A DNA stretch of 64,000 bases from Phyto melanocephala. Lineage: Eukaryota; Arthropoda; Insecta; Diptera; Rhinophoridae. Made by a program: the position numbers and the translations under genes. Of this stretch, positions 11,931 to 23,695 are shown piece by piece. The notes beneath the pieces are model-generated. The model made no database searches. It saw only the letters and a program-made list of their open reading frames with translations, and was not told the origin of the DNA. Numbering within the stretch: position 1 is the first letter of the stretch; every line of letters begins with the position of its first letter. The stretch covers positions 11,141,201 through 11,205,200 of the forward strand of contig OW799237.1 of assembly GCA_941918925.1 (NCBI GenBank). The letters run 5' to 3'.

Positions 11931-12346
11931 TACATTTTTTTTTCTCTACACATAGAGGTAAAACAACTTATTTGGTTTTAACATAATTTTTGTTCAGACA
12001 AAATTTTTCTACTTAAACTTCTATTTAGCTTTTTATACGGAAATGCAAAGTTACCATATCAAATAAACCTGCGGCAACTCGTTTTAACTTTATCCAAATA
12101 AAAATTAGTATTGAGCCCATTCTGGCTGAAAGGTTTTCCAACGAAGATGTTTTTCTATCTTTCATGAAAAAGACGTCAGCAATAATGCCCCTTTTGAATT
12201 TGGTGCTTGTTTTTTGTGCAAATGGCTTTGTCGCCTTACCATACGCTGCTCGTATTCCAATTTACTGACCGCCACTTCGCTCGCAAGTTCGGCCGCAAGT
12301 TCATGCCCGAAAACAGAGGCGCGGTATTCAAAATAGTTTGACGTTA

Positions 12347-12560
12347 GGTAGGTAGAACAGGCAGTTGTTGTGCTGCTCACTTAGATTAATTTTATTGTTC
12401 ACTTTATGATGCCTGCATAGTATAAAAGGAATAGAATAGAAAAGAACAGAAACAGAAGCAAGTAAACCAGTCCAGAGTCACTGGCGAGATTCGAACCCCC
12501 AGACTAACAGTAACTAACACTAACTGATTAACATTACTGACTAGACACCCGGGCACCCTT
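12347..12560 (-). mobile_element. tRNA-derived SINE with 12-13 bp target-site duplication
   Basis: Read on the minus strand, the element starts near 12560 with GGGTGCCCGGGTGTCTAGTC, contains an A-box-like stretch, then GGTTCGAATCT (B box, complement at 12487-12497), then TGACTCTGGACTGGTTTACT and a T-rich tail. It is flanked by direct repeats of TAGTTTGACGTTA: 12334-12346 on one side and 12560-12572 on the other. This is the signature of target-primed insertion. The head is clearly related to the plus-strand copy at 51.96 kb. Compared with that copy, it has extra TTAGTGTTAGTTACTG-like sequence between the two promoter boxes. Confidence 0.8.
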
Positions 12561-12572
12561 AGTTTGACGTTA

Positions 12573-15420
12573 ATAACTCACAATTCTTCCAAAAACACTT
12601 AAATTATTCCTAAACAGTAATTATTTGACATAATGTCTCTCCCAGGCTTTGGGAGTAACCTGGCTATCAGCGTTAAGAAAAACCTCCTTACTTCGTAGTA
12701 TTTGTTACATGAATGGCCATTATTACAACTTGCCGACATAGTTAATGCTAATAAAAGGTAACGTTTGTTAACGTGAGCAATAAACTGACCATTAAGCATT
12801 TTTCATTATTACAACCTCCCTGTAAAATAGATTGTATTTTTTTTTTAAATATGGCAGCGCCAAAGCAAATATCGACTATTTTTAACAACTTAATTAGTTC
12901 TTTAAAAACAAAGTGGAAACGACAAACGAACAGTTTACAAATCCTTTATACCGTAGAAAATAAGGTAACCTTTAATTTATAAATCTTACGTTAAAAGTTT
13001 AAGGTAAATTGATCCTCTCTTTAACATATCGGAGTCTTTTAGGTTAAAGTGAAGTTGTAATAACGAAAAACTAGTTATCTGTCCGGTAACATCCTAACTT
13101 TAGTTATCGGTAATTTATAATAATGGACCTAAGAGATTTGTTGCTTTACAGATGATTATTATCTCCGCTTAAATTATACTATGGTTATTGCATAGTCTTT
13201 AAGACCTTGTAATGGTTTTTCCTATTATATTTCTTTAGAAAATTCTTATCACAAATTTTGTTAAAAAAAAACAAACAATCTGGCCACACTTTCGCTGAGT
13301 TCTAACAACGAATGTAGTCAGGCGTGTATTTAGAACAGGAAATTATCCCAAAATACAGATAAAGTACAAGATATAAATGTTGTTGTTGCTGCTACAAGGC
13401 AACAACTTTATTTCATTTTTTTTAACCTACAACGGCAGCAGTTAAATCACTTGCAATCAACCAACTAAAGAAACAATTTAGCCAACAACAACAACTGAAA
13501 CTAGTAAAAAAAAGCACCGTTCAAGCAGGCAAACAGGCATTCAGTCAGTTAGTCAGTTCATATATTCCCACTGCCTTTAACTGGGTGAGTGGTTGTAAAT
13601 CACAATGTCGTTGAGCTTAAATTGATTGTCACCAAAATCAAGATAAAGCCCTTTTGACGAGACTAAGACTTCTTTCGATGTTTTGCTGTCTTATATTTAA
13701 TTTTTCTCTTTTATTTTCTTGTCTTTTTTTTGGAGTAAAACAAAAACAAACAAATGCATGTAACAATTGTAATAAAATTTATGCCTGGTGTTATCACTAG
13801 ATTTAATCGTTAAGATGTAGAAGTAGCAAACGCAAAACGAATGAAACGAAACGTAACGTTCATTAAAAAAAATCACTTTTACTCGGGATTTTACTTTGAC
13901 ATTGTCATTTTGTTGTTGTAAGCAAGTGAGTGAGCGCATGAGGTACTAGTAATTCATGGTTATTAAGGAGATTTTAATGAGTTGATTAGCATGAAAATTG
14001 AGTGACAGTGATTAAACGAGATTAGAAGATGATGTATAATTTATTGAATTTTTTTTTCTCTGAAAAAACATAATTTATTTAAGTTGTTTTCTTTTAGTTT
14101 TGTTTGTTGGTTTCCTTTCCCATAGAGGCAAAATTTAAAGAAATGAAAGAATATTTTTGAACGAAGCGATTTTGAAGAGATTGTCAGTCAAACTGGATTT
14201 CAGATATCGTTTATGAACTGTGGACTAGAATTTGTATTGTAATCAGAACATTGATTTTTTTTAGCTGCATAAGAACTTAAAATGTTAATAAAAAGCAGAA
14301 ATATTTTTAAATCAATTTTTTTATTACAATCTGGTAACTAATTTCATGGTTTTAATTTTTTTATTATAATTTTAGTCATATGTTGGCCTTGACTTCGAGT
14401 TGTATGGTCCATTCGATCAATAATATTATTTTTTTTTACTATTTTTTCAAATAAATCTGGCCGTTTAGCCTCAAGGGTGGATTCAATATTTTCCTACAAC
14501 ACTTCAAAGTTACACGTTTGTCGTTATTAACTAATAACTTAACAAAACCATATAAAAAGTAATTCATAGTCTTTAATTTGCATGAGGAAAAGGATAAGTC
14601 AACAGGACCGCTTCTGGAAATAAAATTGTAATCAAATTAATTTTCGTTAAAATCAACTGTTAAGCATGCTTTATCGAAAGCTGCGCCATCTTATTAGAAT
14701 CAATCGTTGTTGATGTTTAGCTGTTTAATTTTTAGGAAGCAAAAATTCAGTCAGCCTGTCAGCACTCTCCATTCACTGCAATGGCAGCTCCTTCCTCCTC
14801 ATTTCGAAATAAATAAGGACCAACGTGTAAATCACACTAAAAATTTTAATAGATGTATCGGTAATTCATTAATGGCTTGAGGATTGTCTTTACTTCAAGT
14901 ACGACAAATTTGCTTATTGGCGAAGGCATTTAACCAGGAAGGAGCTTCATCACTAAACAAATAGAATAGAGTAAATGCTTTATGAATTTCGCAAACAGAT
15001 TAATTTTTTTTTGAAGTGAATTTCCATTATTTTTAATAATTATTATCGCCTTGTATAATACGGACAATTATTGAGGTGAAACTTTTGGTTACTTTTAGGG
15101 GGACAAAAAAGGTACTAAAAAGGGAAAAACACCGAAAAATATGTATAGTTTCTTATTACAGCGACAGTTTGCATAAAATTTGTAACTGGGATTTCACCAG
15201 ACATACAAAATTATATAATATAGTAAAAATTAAAACACATTTATAACAGGGAAGAAAGGGCAAACTTGGAGAAAACAGTTTAGTACTTTTTAGATAACAA
15301 TTGTTTTTATGCAAAACAGAGTAGTTTCACCCACTTTTAATTATGTCTATAAAAATATTTACTTGTTTTATAGGCATTTGAACATTTTTGACTCGGAATT
15401 TATTTAATATGGAAAACCGC
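12573..15420. other. Intergenic DNA, no gene seen
   Basis: AT-rich sequence with short (TTG)n and (CAA)n tracts near 13379-13500. Open frames at 12599-12982 and 13697-13939 lack recognisable protein features. Isolated AAAAAGGTAC motifs near 15107 announce the tandem array that follows. Confidence 0.45.
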
Positions 15421-16212
15421 AAAAAGGTACTTTTAATGGTACTTTTTGTATTTTCAACGTTTATAAAGCTAGAATTGTGAAAAAGGGGGGAGACTGCAAA
15501 TTTTGTGGGCCCTTAAAAAGGTGCTTTTTTGACTTTTATGGTAATTTTTTTATATTCAACGTTGGGAACTAGAACTTCGAAATTAGTAACTATTGATATG
15601 AGGTGAGCCTGAATTTGTTATGGGTGACCAAAAAGGTACTTCTTTATTTTATGGTAGTTTTTGTATATTCGACGTTTATGGAGCTAAAATTTTAAATTTA
15701 GTGACTATTGGAACGAGGTGAGCCTGAAATTGTTATGGATGACCAAAAAGGTACTTTTGTGAATTTTTTGGTACTTTTTGTATATTAAACGTTAGGAGCT
15801 AGAACTTCGAAGTTAGTAGCTATTGATACGAGGTGAGACTAAAATTTTTATGGGTCACCAAAAAGGTACCTTTTTGATTTTATGATACTTTTTGTATTTT
15901 TAACGTTTATGGAGCTAGAATTCCAAAATTAGCGATTATTGATACAAAATAAGACTAAAAATGTTATGGCTAGTACCAAAAAGGTACTTTTGTGAATTTT
16001 TATGGTACTATATGCATTTCCTACGTTCATAAATTTAGAATTTTGAAAATAGTGACTATTGATACGAGGTGAGACTGAAAATATTTTTGGCGAGCAAAAA
16101 GTAGCTTTTTCGAATTTTCATGGTACATTTTCAATCTTCAACGCTAATGAAGCTAGAATTTTGAATGTGATACAAGGTAAAAATCAAAATGTTATGGTTG
16201 ACGTAAAATATA
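15421..16212 (+). repeat. Tandem array, about 7 diverged copies of a 115-118 bp unit
   Basis: The motif AAAAAGGTAC or a variant recurs at 15421, 15515, 15630, 15745, 15860, 15978 and 16096, with spacings of 94, 115, 115, 115, 118 and 118. Each unit runs through a GGTACTTTTTGTAT-like stretch, AACGTTTATGGAGCTAGAA, TAGTGACTATTGATACGAGG and TGAGACTGAAAATGTTATGG. Units differ by many substitutions, so the array is old. It could be a small satellite locus or the tandem-repeat core of a decayed transposon. Confidence 0.85.
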
Positions 16213-17867
16213 TTTTTTAATAAAATGAATCAGAAAACAAAGTTGTCATAAATTTAACAAAAAAAAAATTTATTAATTAAAAAATTAACTTAAGTTTTCA
16301 CTAATAGTAAGAACTTTGCTATCGAAGTAGGGGATATTTTGCTAGTAAATAATATAAGAATAATTTCTTCTTTTTCTTGAGCTTAACATCACTTTTTTTA
16401 TAAATTTTTTTTTATTAACAATCAATATTTTTCATAAAAAACTAAAAGCAATTTCAAGCTCAAGAAAAGAATATAAAAGTCTAAAAATCAAACACTTTGA
16501 TATCAAAACATTTTGATATAAGAATAAATAAAATAAAAACAAATTAAACATTGTAAGAGTAAAGTCACCAAAATTGTGATTTTTGTAATTTCAAAACCCT
16601 TAAATAATTGTTTGCATATTTGAAACCCTGTGCATTACAACAAGCTAAATTTTAATAAGTATTTACTTTAATAATCCTTACTAACAAGCGCATAAACTTT
16701 TTTATTAGCATTTAATAAAGATTTTATTTGTAATATAAAATTTTTCTTATATAATTTCATTTGGGTCTTGAATAAAAGTACATGACCACTAAAAAATTAT
16801 TTTTATAGCAGACCATTAAAATTAAAACAGCTTGTCATGAAAGTAAGTACTAAATAGAAATTGTCATGCATGTGAGAATACTAACGACGCGACAATGGTC
16901 AGTGGAATTGCACAGTACGTTAGAAATGTATAGAAATAAACAAGCGTGTCCCCGTTGTTTAGTTAGTAAATAGTACACTAGACTGATGTGTTGGGAGTTG
17001 CCAGAGTCTCCCGTTTATTAAAGTTTAATTTAAAAAATTTTTTGTTGATTATAAGCTAGAGACTAACTGTAATATTGGCCACTATTTGTAGATAGTATAA
17101 TTGATACTAGATATAAAATATTTTTTTTACATTCTAATCTCAAGTGTACTCTCTTTTATCTTATAAAAATATTTTCACCAGATATTACTAAGTTTTGGGG
17201 CAGATCCATTGGCTTTTTAAAACTACAGCGTAGCTTAAGTTTGAAATATTGCTTCAAGTGCCTCGTGCGATTTTTTTATCTGGAGCAGAACAAATTGCTG
17301 AAAGACCTTTAGAGAAGCCTCCTCGGGAAGATTTGCCAAAATTTGGAAAATATTTTTAGTCCGGCATTAAGTGATCAATTGTTCGTCCTATAAAAAAACC
17401 CGGGCTTAGAACAATTAAAAAAAGAAATTTTTAAATAAAGGTTTTAAATTTCTTGTATATAAAACCGGTTTAAAAATATGTTTCTTTGGAATGTTTACAT
17501 TAATATTGAGATTAGAAAAAACCTAAACATTTTTTAACTTTTTTTTTTTGTTGCAGAATTGAGTAAAATTTAAATAAAATCAGTGTTTGAAATTTAAATC
17601 AATTCATATGAAAAACTTTTTAATTTATAAAGATTATTCTTAACAAGTCATCTAGTAAGAATGCTATACTCAGCTGAGCCGAAACAAATATTACACTTAA
17701 TCATCAGGTACAAAAGTAAAATACTCTCATCATAGCATAGCTTTGATTGTTGACCTTTTTTTTTTGTATATATTTTGTTGCAGATTTTTGTTTGGCTTTA
17801 GGCCATAAAAATTAAATTTTGTTGTTTTATTTTTAATGAAAAGATTTTGAATTTCTTTATTTATTTT
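16213..17867. other. Intergenic DNA, no gene seen
   Basis: Very AT-rich sequence. No coding, RNA or complete repeat feature was recognised. Confidence 0.45.
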
Positions 17868-18067
17868 ATTCCAATATTTCGACCGACTTCGTAGATCATC
17901 ATCAGGGATATATAAAAATATTTAAGATTTTATTTTATATAGAGTTGAAAAACAATCCTTTTTATTTATAAGTTAATTAACAAATGTTATTGTTTGTAGT
18001 CAATTATATCTAAAATATTGTTAAATATCCCTGATGATGATCTACGCAGTAGGTCGAAACATTATCC
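17868..18067. repeat. Long imperfect inverted repeat (fold-back)
   Basis: Arms lie at 17868-17911 and 18025-18067. GTAGATCATCATCAGGGATA (extending one more T) is perfectly complementary between the arms. Outside it TTTCGACC matches, and inside it about 16 further bases pair imperfectly. The total is 200 bp with a loop of roughly 75-110 bases. It may be a small inverted-repeat transposon or paired ends of a larger element. Confidence 0.75.
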
Positions 18068-18336
18068 ATTATTTTTTTTCGAACGCCATTCAAGGTTGAG
18101 GGGCTTGAAAGGGGTAACTTTTTAAATACTAGATTTTAGCGATATATGTATATCAATTCATTGTACACCGTTTTGTAGTGGCGGCCATTGCGACTTAAAC
18201 GGTTGATTTCAAATAACAGACGGACACTGACCAATCGACTCCCCTTTTCACAAGCTTTCAAAAAAATATATATCTTATGTGAATAAGCCATACTACATTT
18301 TTATTAAAAATAATCTCTTTTTATGTAATGCTAATT

Positions 18337-18582
18337 CTGTGGCTTGGAGCTAAAAGGGCCAATGTCACTTTTTTGCTCTTTTCAGTTAATCATTGCATTA
18401 GATTTGTTTTCTTGCTCTTTTTCACTATGGTAAAACAGCTAAGTCATACTTAACGCAGAACAGCTTCATAAATAAAATTCTGGCCAATGTCACTATGAAA
18501 GCACCTATAAAAGTTAAAGTTCAATTCGAATTTTCTCAAAAGTAAATATTTTGACATTGGCCCTTTAAGCTCCAAGCCACAG
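18337..18582. mobile_element. 246-bp MITE-like element with about 30-bp terminal inverted repeats
   Basis: The left end reads CTGTGGCTTGGAGCTAAAAG then GGCCAATGTCA from 18337. The right end (18552-18582) is its reverse complement with one difference in the AGCTAAAA/AGCTTAAA block. The interior has no coding capacity and contains a second GGCCAATGTCACTATG stretch near 18482. Target-site duplication is unclear: TAATG lies outside both ends in inverted, not direct, orientation. Confidence 0.75.
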
Positions 18583-20664
18583 CATTATCTTTTTAATTAA
18601 AATTAATTTAATTTTTTTTCTTTTTCAAGTTTTTTTAAATATAATTTTTTATTTATAATTTTTCAAAATATTTTACTCTTACTTAATTATCTTTATAAAT
18701 TTATTTAGTTATTTTTTTAATATTATTTTTATTTGTCATTTGTAACCGTGTAATTACTAATTTCTGTGCTGTAATATAAGACTACAAGTCTTGTGCCTAG
18801 ATTTATAAATTAAATCAATAAATAAAAACAAGATAAACTGCACAGACCACACTCAAAGAACAACATGTTTGTCGTGATCATATTCGTAGAGCAACATACT
18901 ATAGTTGAATCAAATGATTGTGGTAAAAACATATAATGATTGGCAGTTATCATTATTGTGCTTAATTAAAGTAACAATTAATAATCACATTATGATTACA
19001 ATTAAAATGTACTATATTTGCTCTATCCTTAATCACTTGATTGTTTTTTACTTTTTTATTTTAGTAATTTTGTTAAGTTTTTCACAATTATTGTATGTTT
19101 TTGTAAAAAATAATATTTATTCAACACGAGGAACAAAAGAAGAAAAATAGTTAAAAGAAATTATTATTAAAGAAATCAAAGCTTGACTGACTTGTAATAA
19201 AATGTTTTTGGTTTTGAATTAAATGTTATTTTTGCGGAGACGTCGTCCTTTTTTTTACGAACCTTCATATACATTGTGGCTTTAGAAAGCACTCAACTAG
19301 GTTGTTGATAGAAACCCACTTTAGTAACCGATTGAACCAAAACGAATAAAAAATTCTTAGCGAATCTTGATTGCCAATATTTAAACTTCAAGGGCTATTT
19401 ACTCATATAAAAGTAACAATGATATTTTCTTAATAATATTTCTTCCCAACGCTTTCCATCTCCTTGTGGTCTTTTAAACATAATAATAGTACTTTTTTCG
19501 CTTAAAATTACCGTCTTGCAGTCTTTTTTATTATTACGTGTATACGTTTGTTTAAAATTTTCATCCTCTTCATATTTTTTTTACGATAATTTTAATTTAT
19601 TTGCACATTACATTGTAATGACATTATACGACTGTAGTGTAAAGTTTATTGCAACGTACTAAAATATTTATAAGAAAATACGTTTTATATTCATGAGAAC
19701 CAAAAAGGGAATGTCTAGAAAAATGAGTTTTAATTTTATTTTTTTAAAGAAAATTAAATGAGGATGTGCAGAAATGAAGATGGGAAGAAAACATAAATGA
19801 ATATAAGAATGACAAAAAGTCTGCATGAAACTTTAAATGAATTTTGTTTTTAAATATATTGGAAATAGCGACCTGCAATTTGATTTTATATATAATGGAC
19901 TGACAGACGGACGGACACCATTATTAGAATCAGAAATTGTTTATTATATGTGCTCTAAGGTATTTGTAAAGCCTAAAGACTAACGTAAAACTTACCGATT
20001 GTATAACATTTATATATATATATATATATGTGTGTGTGTAAAGGTAATAAACAAAAAGCTTTTTTCATATGGAATTGGCCACCACTTTCGCTTTGTGCTG
20101 AAAGAAATGACATCTGACTAAAAGTTTACGAAAAGTTTGATTAATTATTATATCTGTGGCGTTTTGACAAAAAGATTTATTTAGAATCAACATTTTTTTT
20201 TCATAAATTATAAGAGCAAATTGGTAAGACTTACTTGAACATGCTTATTAATGATTTTTTCTTATTTCCTGGTTTGAATTTGATTTGTCTAATGTGACTT
20301 TGCAAAATCTGGCATTATTTTTTTCGTTTAAATTTAAGACCATCATTTATTATTATTTGCTTTTGGTATATCCGCAAACTCAAAACGACATCTAGAATTA
20401 ATGATATCAATTTCAATTTGCCGCTAGTTAACTACTGCGTATTTTTATACTCTTTCAGTTACACCCTACACCAAGATGGTATGAAAAGACAGCACTTCAG
20501 AAATTATAGACAGAGGACAAATCATGAAATTTGATAACTATTGAAATTTTACTTGAATGTTAAAATGCTCTGTGCGTTTAATATAGATAATCTGATTATA
20601 ACTTGATTATATTTCGTTCACGTTCCAATGCCGCAATTAGCTATTTTTTATTTAAATATCCTTA
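18583..20664. other. Intergenic DNA; (RGAC)n and (TA)n(TG)n tracts
   Basis: No gene seen. A short GACAGACGGACGGAC tract lies at about 19901-19915, and a (TA)n(TG)n microsatellite at 20011-20040. A GTCY-type tract near a (TA)n tract is reminiscent of mini-me elements, but no termini were found. Confidence 0.45.
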
Positions 20665-20972
20665 AAGTTCAACGACGGCAAATCACATAAGCGTGGCGGC
20701 TAAATAATATCGCTAAGACGTCAGGTATTATGGCCATTGAATTTCTCGCCTAAAAGACCCACTGCTTCTTTGGTTGTGTGGCAAGTGGCATCATCCTGAT
20801 GGAACCACATATCATCCTGGTTCATACTCTCAATTTCTGGCCACAGGATGTCCATTATAATATAGCGATTGCGAACACCATTCATGGCAACTGCTTGGCT
20901 GAACTCTTTTTCGAAGAAGTACGGCTTGATGACACTTAAAAAGTGCGGCTTAAGAAACTTAAACAAAGACAT
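20665..20972 (-). mobile_element. Mariner-like transposase fragment (catalytic centre)
   Basis: Minus-strand reading from about 20930 gives PYFFEKEFSQAVAMNG, then DILWPEIESMNQDDMWFHQD (second catalytic Asp; family consensus WFQQDGATCHT), DATCHTTKEAV, LLGEKFNGHNT, and beyond a stop PPRLCDLPSLNF near 20675. Both the N-terminal half and the C-terminal tail are missing. Its wording is closer to the MITE-parent family at 35.6 kb than to the 1.2-kb copy. Confidence 0.75.
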
Positions 20973-23199
20973 GTCAATTTAAGTTGGGCAAAAAATTTGA
21001 CGTCAAGGTGTGACTCACAATTATCATTTATATCATTTGCTAGGACCAACCATTAATTTTAATAATATTCACTTAGTACATTCTTATAGATAGTTGTACT
21101 TTGAGAGCTACCTTAGGTTTGCTATTTGAACTTTCAAAGTCAGTAACATCAGTCGAACTCAAAATTAAATATGTTGTATCCAGTTACCTAAAAATTTACT
21201 CTGGATGAAATTTTTATGTCTAAATTAGCATTATGTAGGCGTTTAGGTAGAGTTCCTATCAGTCGGTTTTGCCTTTTACTGGCTTTTTTGCCAGTTCTTC
21301 TCCTTAATTTATTAGATTGATGATCAAATTTGATTCGTAAAATATTTTCCTAAGATTTCTACTTGTCCAGCGTTTTTATATAAATACTTCCAATAGAATT
21401 TAAAACTAACTAAAGATTTGTTAAGTTAATTCAATTTAACTGCAACTAAACAACTTCGCAATGCCGAAACAAAAATACAACACAAGAAGATACAACGCAG
21501 CTAAGTGTTTAGCAATTTTCTCGTTTACATTCTTTACAAAAAAAAAAATAAAAAAATAGAAAGAAGGCAATAAAATTGAAAAAGAAAAATGCTAACAACC
21601 AACTTCAGACTACTGTCAAGGCAGTGTTGGCGCACAGTCATGTCACACTGACTGCAAACATCTATACACAGTGCAATGCCATTTGCTGTATACGCCATCC
21701 AGCATAATTGTCGTCGTCGTTAACGTACCCCAGATACGTTAGTAAATTTGTATGTAATGCCAAGTCACACAAAAACGCAAGGTTTAAACAATTTTATTAT
21801 ACAATTACGTGCAACAAAATGTTGTACGGGATTGTTGTTGTTGTTATTACTGCAATTGATTGTAGTGATTGTTTTTGTTGTTGGAATTGCATACGCACAG
21901 TATGCAATGTAGTTAGTAAATAAGTTAGAAAATTGTATAGTAAGATTGTTAGCTGGAGTTTTGAATTAAAGTTGTGATTGTGTTGTTGTTATTGGTGAGT
22001 GTACATATGTAAAATAAAAACTTCAAATAGCGGCCAAAATGGGGGGAAGTTGCCATGCAAGTATCACTAGTATGCAAAAAGAAAAAAAAAATATAAATAA
22101 AATTTACAAATAACAATTTTATAAAATATTTTAAAAGGCGAATCAACTCACCTTGGTTCCTAGCAAATAAAATAAGGAAAAAAAAAAATGAATCAGCTGA
22201 TTTTATAAGGCCACCTTATCAATCCACCTTGATATTGTACATATAATAAAGTAAGAAACAATGTTGCTCTAGACCGTAAAGAAAAAATTCTTAAATCCTT
22301 AAGGATTAATTTTTTGTTAATACAATCCATGTTTATTTCAGTTTTTGGTCAATTGCAACATCTCTGGTTTAAGTATTAACTGTTCGATACGTTAACAGTT
22401 ATCCTACAAGGGCCAATCTAATTTAAGAGTCCATTGTTAGGTATCCAGTCATTGATACCAAATCACATTGATGAGTTATATGATTGAGTAACAGCTCTAA
22501 AGGAGCAAGTGGTATTCCTTTCTACGGCAGACTTGAGAGATCTTCAAACTCGACTTTTTAACGTAATGTTTTTTTAGTTCAGCGTACTATATTTTCCACT
22601 GTCAGCTGTCTTCTATAATTATTTTTGTTGATTTTGATTAGCGAGATATGGATACGGCACTGATAAGAACATTTTTAAATTAAATAGAAGGGAGGTTTTT
22701 TTATGGACTTCCAACATTCCCTAAGCATACCAAAATAGAAGCGTAAACGTTGTATCTTATTTTATTTGGTAAAAAACAACACTCCTCTAAAAAGCGATAA
22801 TATGGTATAAAAATCACTAAATTAATCTAAAAATAGCTAAAAGGCCATTACTTTGTAGTAACCGCAGAAGCAAGGCATATGATTTCATCAGGTAATTGCA
22901 GTTCGGAGAGATTATTTTTCTTTATATTTTTAATATATGAAGTTTGACATTTGTAATAAATGAGAGAAAAGAGAAAATTTATTTTTTATCTATAGACTTT
23001 GACAGCTGAAATTTAAAATAAGTGAAGAAAGAAATAATCAGCTGACGAAACAAGACTACTTGATGAATAAATGTGCCTTGCGCAAAAGCAAAAAAAAAAA
23101 ACAATTACAGTTGTTTTGCAGCCAACTTCACACGAAAAGAAGCTTAAAATATGAAGGCTAAGTAATATGAATATGTATAGGATATGGAAGGTTCGTAGA
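20973..23199. other. Intergenic DNA, no gene seen
   Basis: AT-rich sequence. The stretch near 21600-21720 is less AT-rich but has no open frame of note. Near 22140-22245, related phrases TCAACTCACCTTGG and ATCAATCCACCTTG could be ends of a small transposon, but I could not define it. Confidence 0.4.
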
Positions 23200-23695
23200 A
23201 GAGTATGCCTAGAATTAATCTAAGAAACTCATGAGGTCATTACTAGACACTGGATTGTAGATGCGCATGCGGATAGGTTAGGCACCTTCTAAAATAATAT
23301 TTGCAGAAGTTGTGATGAAAATGACGAAGAGGAAGTGGAAAGCACTCAACATCTCTTCTGTCACTCTCCGTCATTTGGGAACCTACGATTTCGGGCTCTA
23401 GGTTAACAAAAATTTAATGACAAAACATGTATCTTCGCAGATGATTTAGGCGGAACCTCACTTTTATAAATATAACAGGATAACTGAAGCAGGATGTTGG
23501 CAAGGAGTTATAGATGAACGGTGTGGTGGTGCATTTGGCTCATAATGGCATCCACGGAGAACCAATGCGAGCTGTGACTTCAGGAGGCTGCCAAAACAAC
23601 CTAGACAAGAGTGTTAAGCGTTGTTTAGTAGAATATTGTAACCGATTATGGCCTAGAGGCTAGGTTACCAAACTTTAAATAAACATATAAATAAA
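23200..23695 (+). mobile_element. LINE 3'-end fragment with zinc-knuckle C-terminus
   Basis: Plus-strand reading gives VITRHWIVDAHADRLGTF, then CRSCDENDEEEVESTQHLFC (23301-23360) and HSPSFGNLRFRALG. This is the CxxC...HxxC motif of LINE C-termini. After several stops the copy ends in TAAATAAACATATAAATAAA, an A-rich tail typical of LINE 3' ends. Only the last part of the element is present, as expected for 5' truncation. It is more decayed than, but of the same type as, the antisense fragment at 11.6-11.9 kb. Confidence 0.75.
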
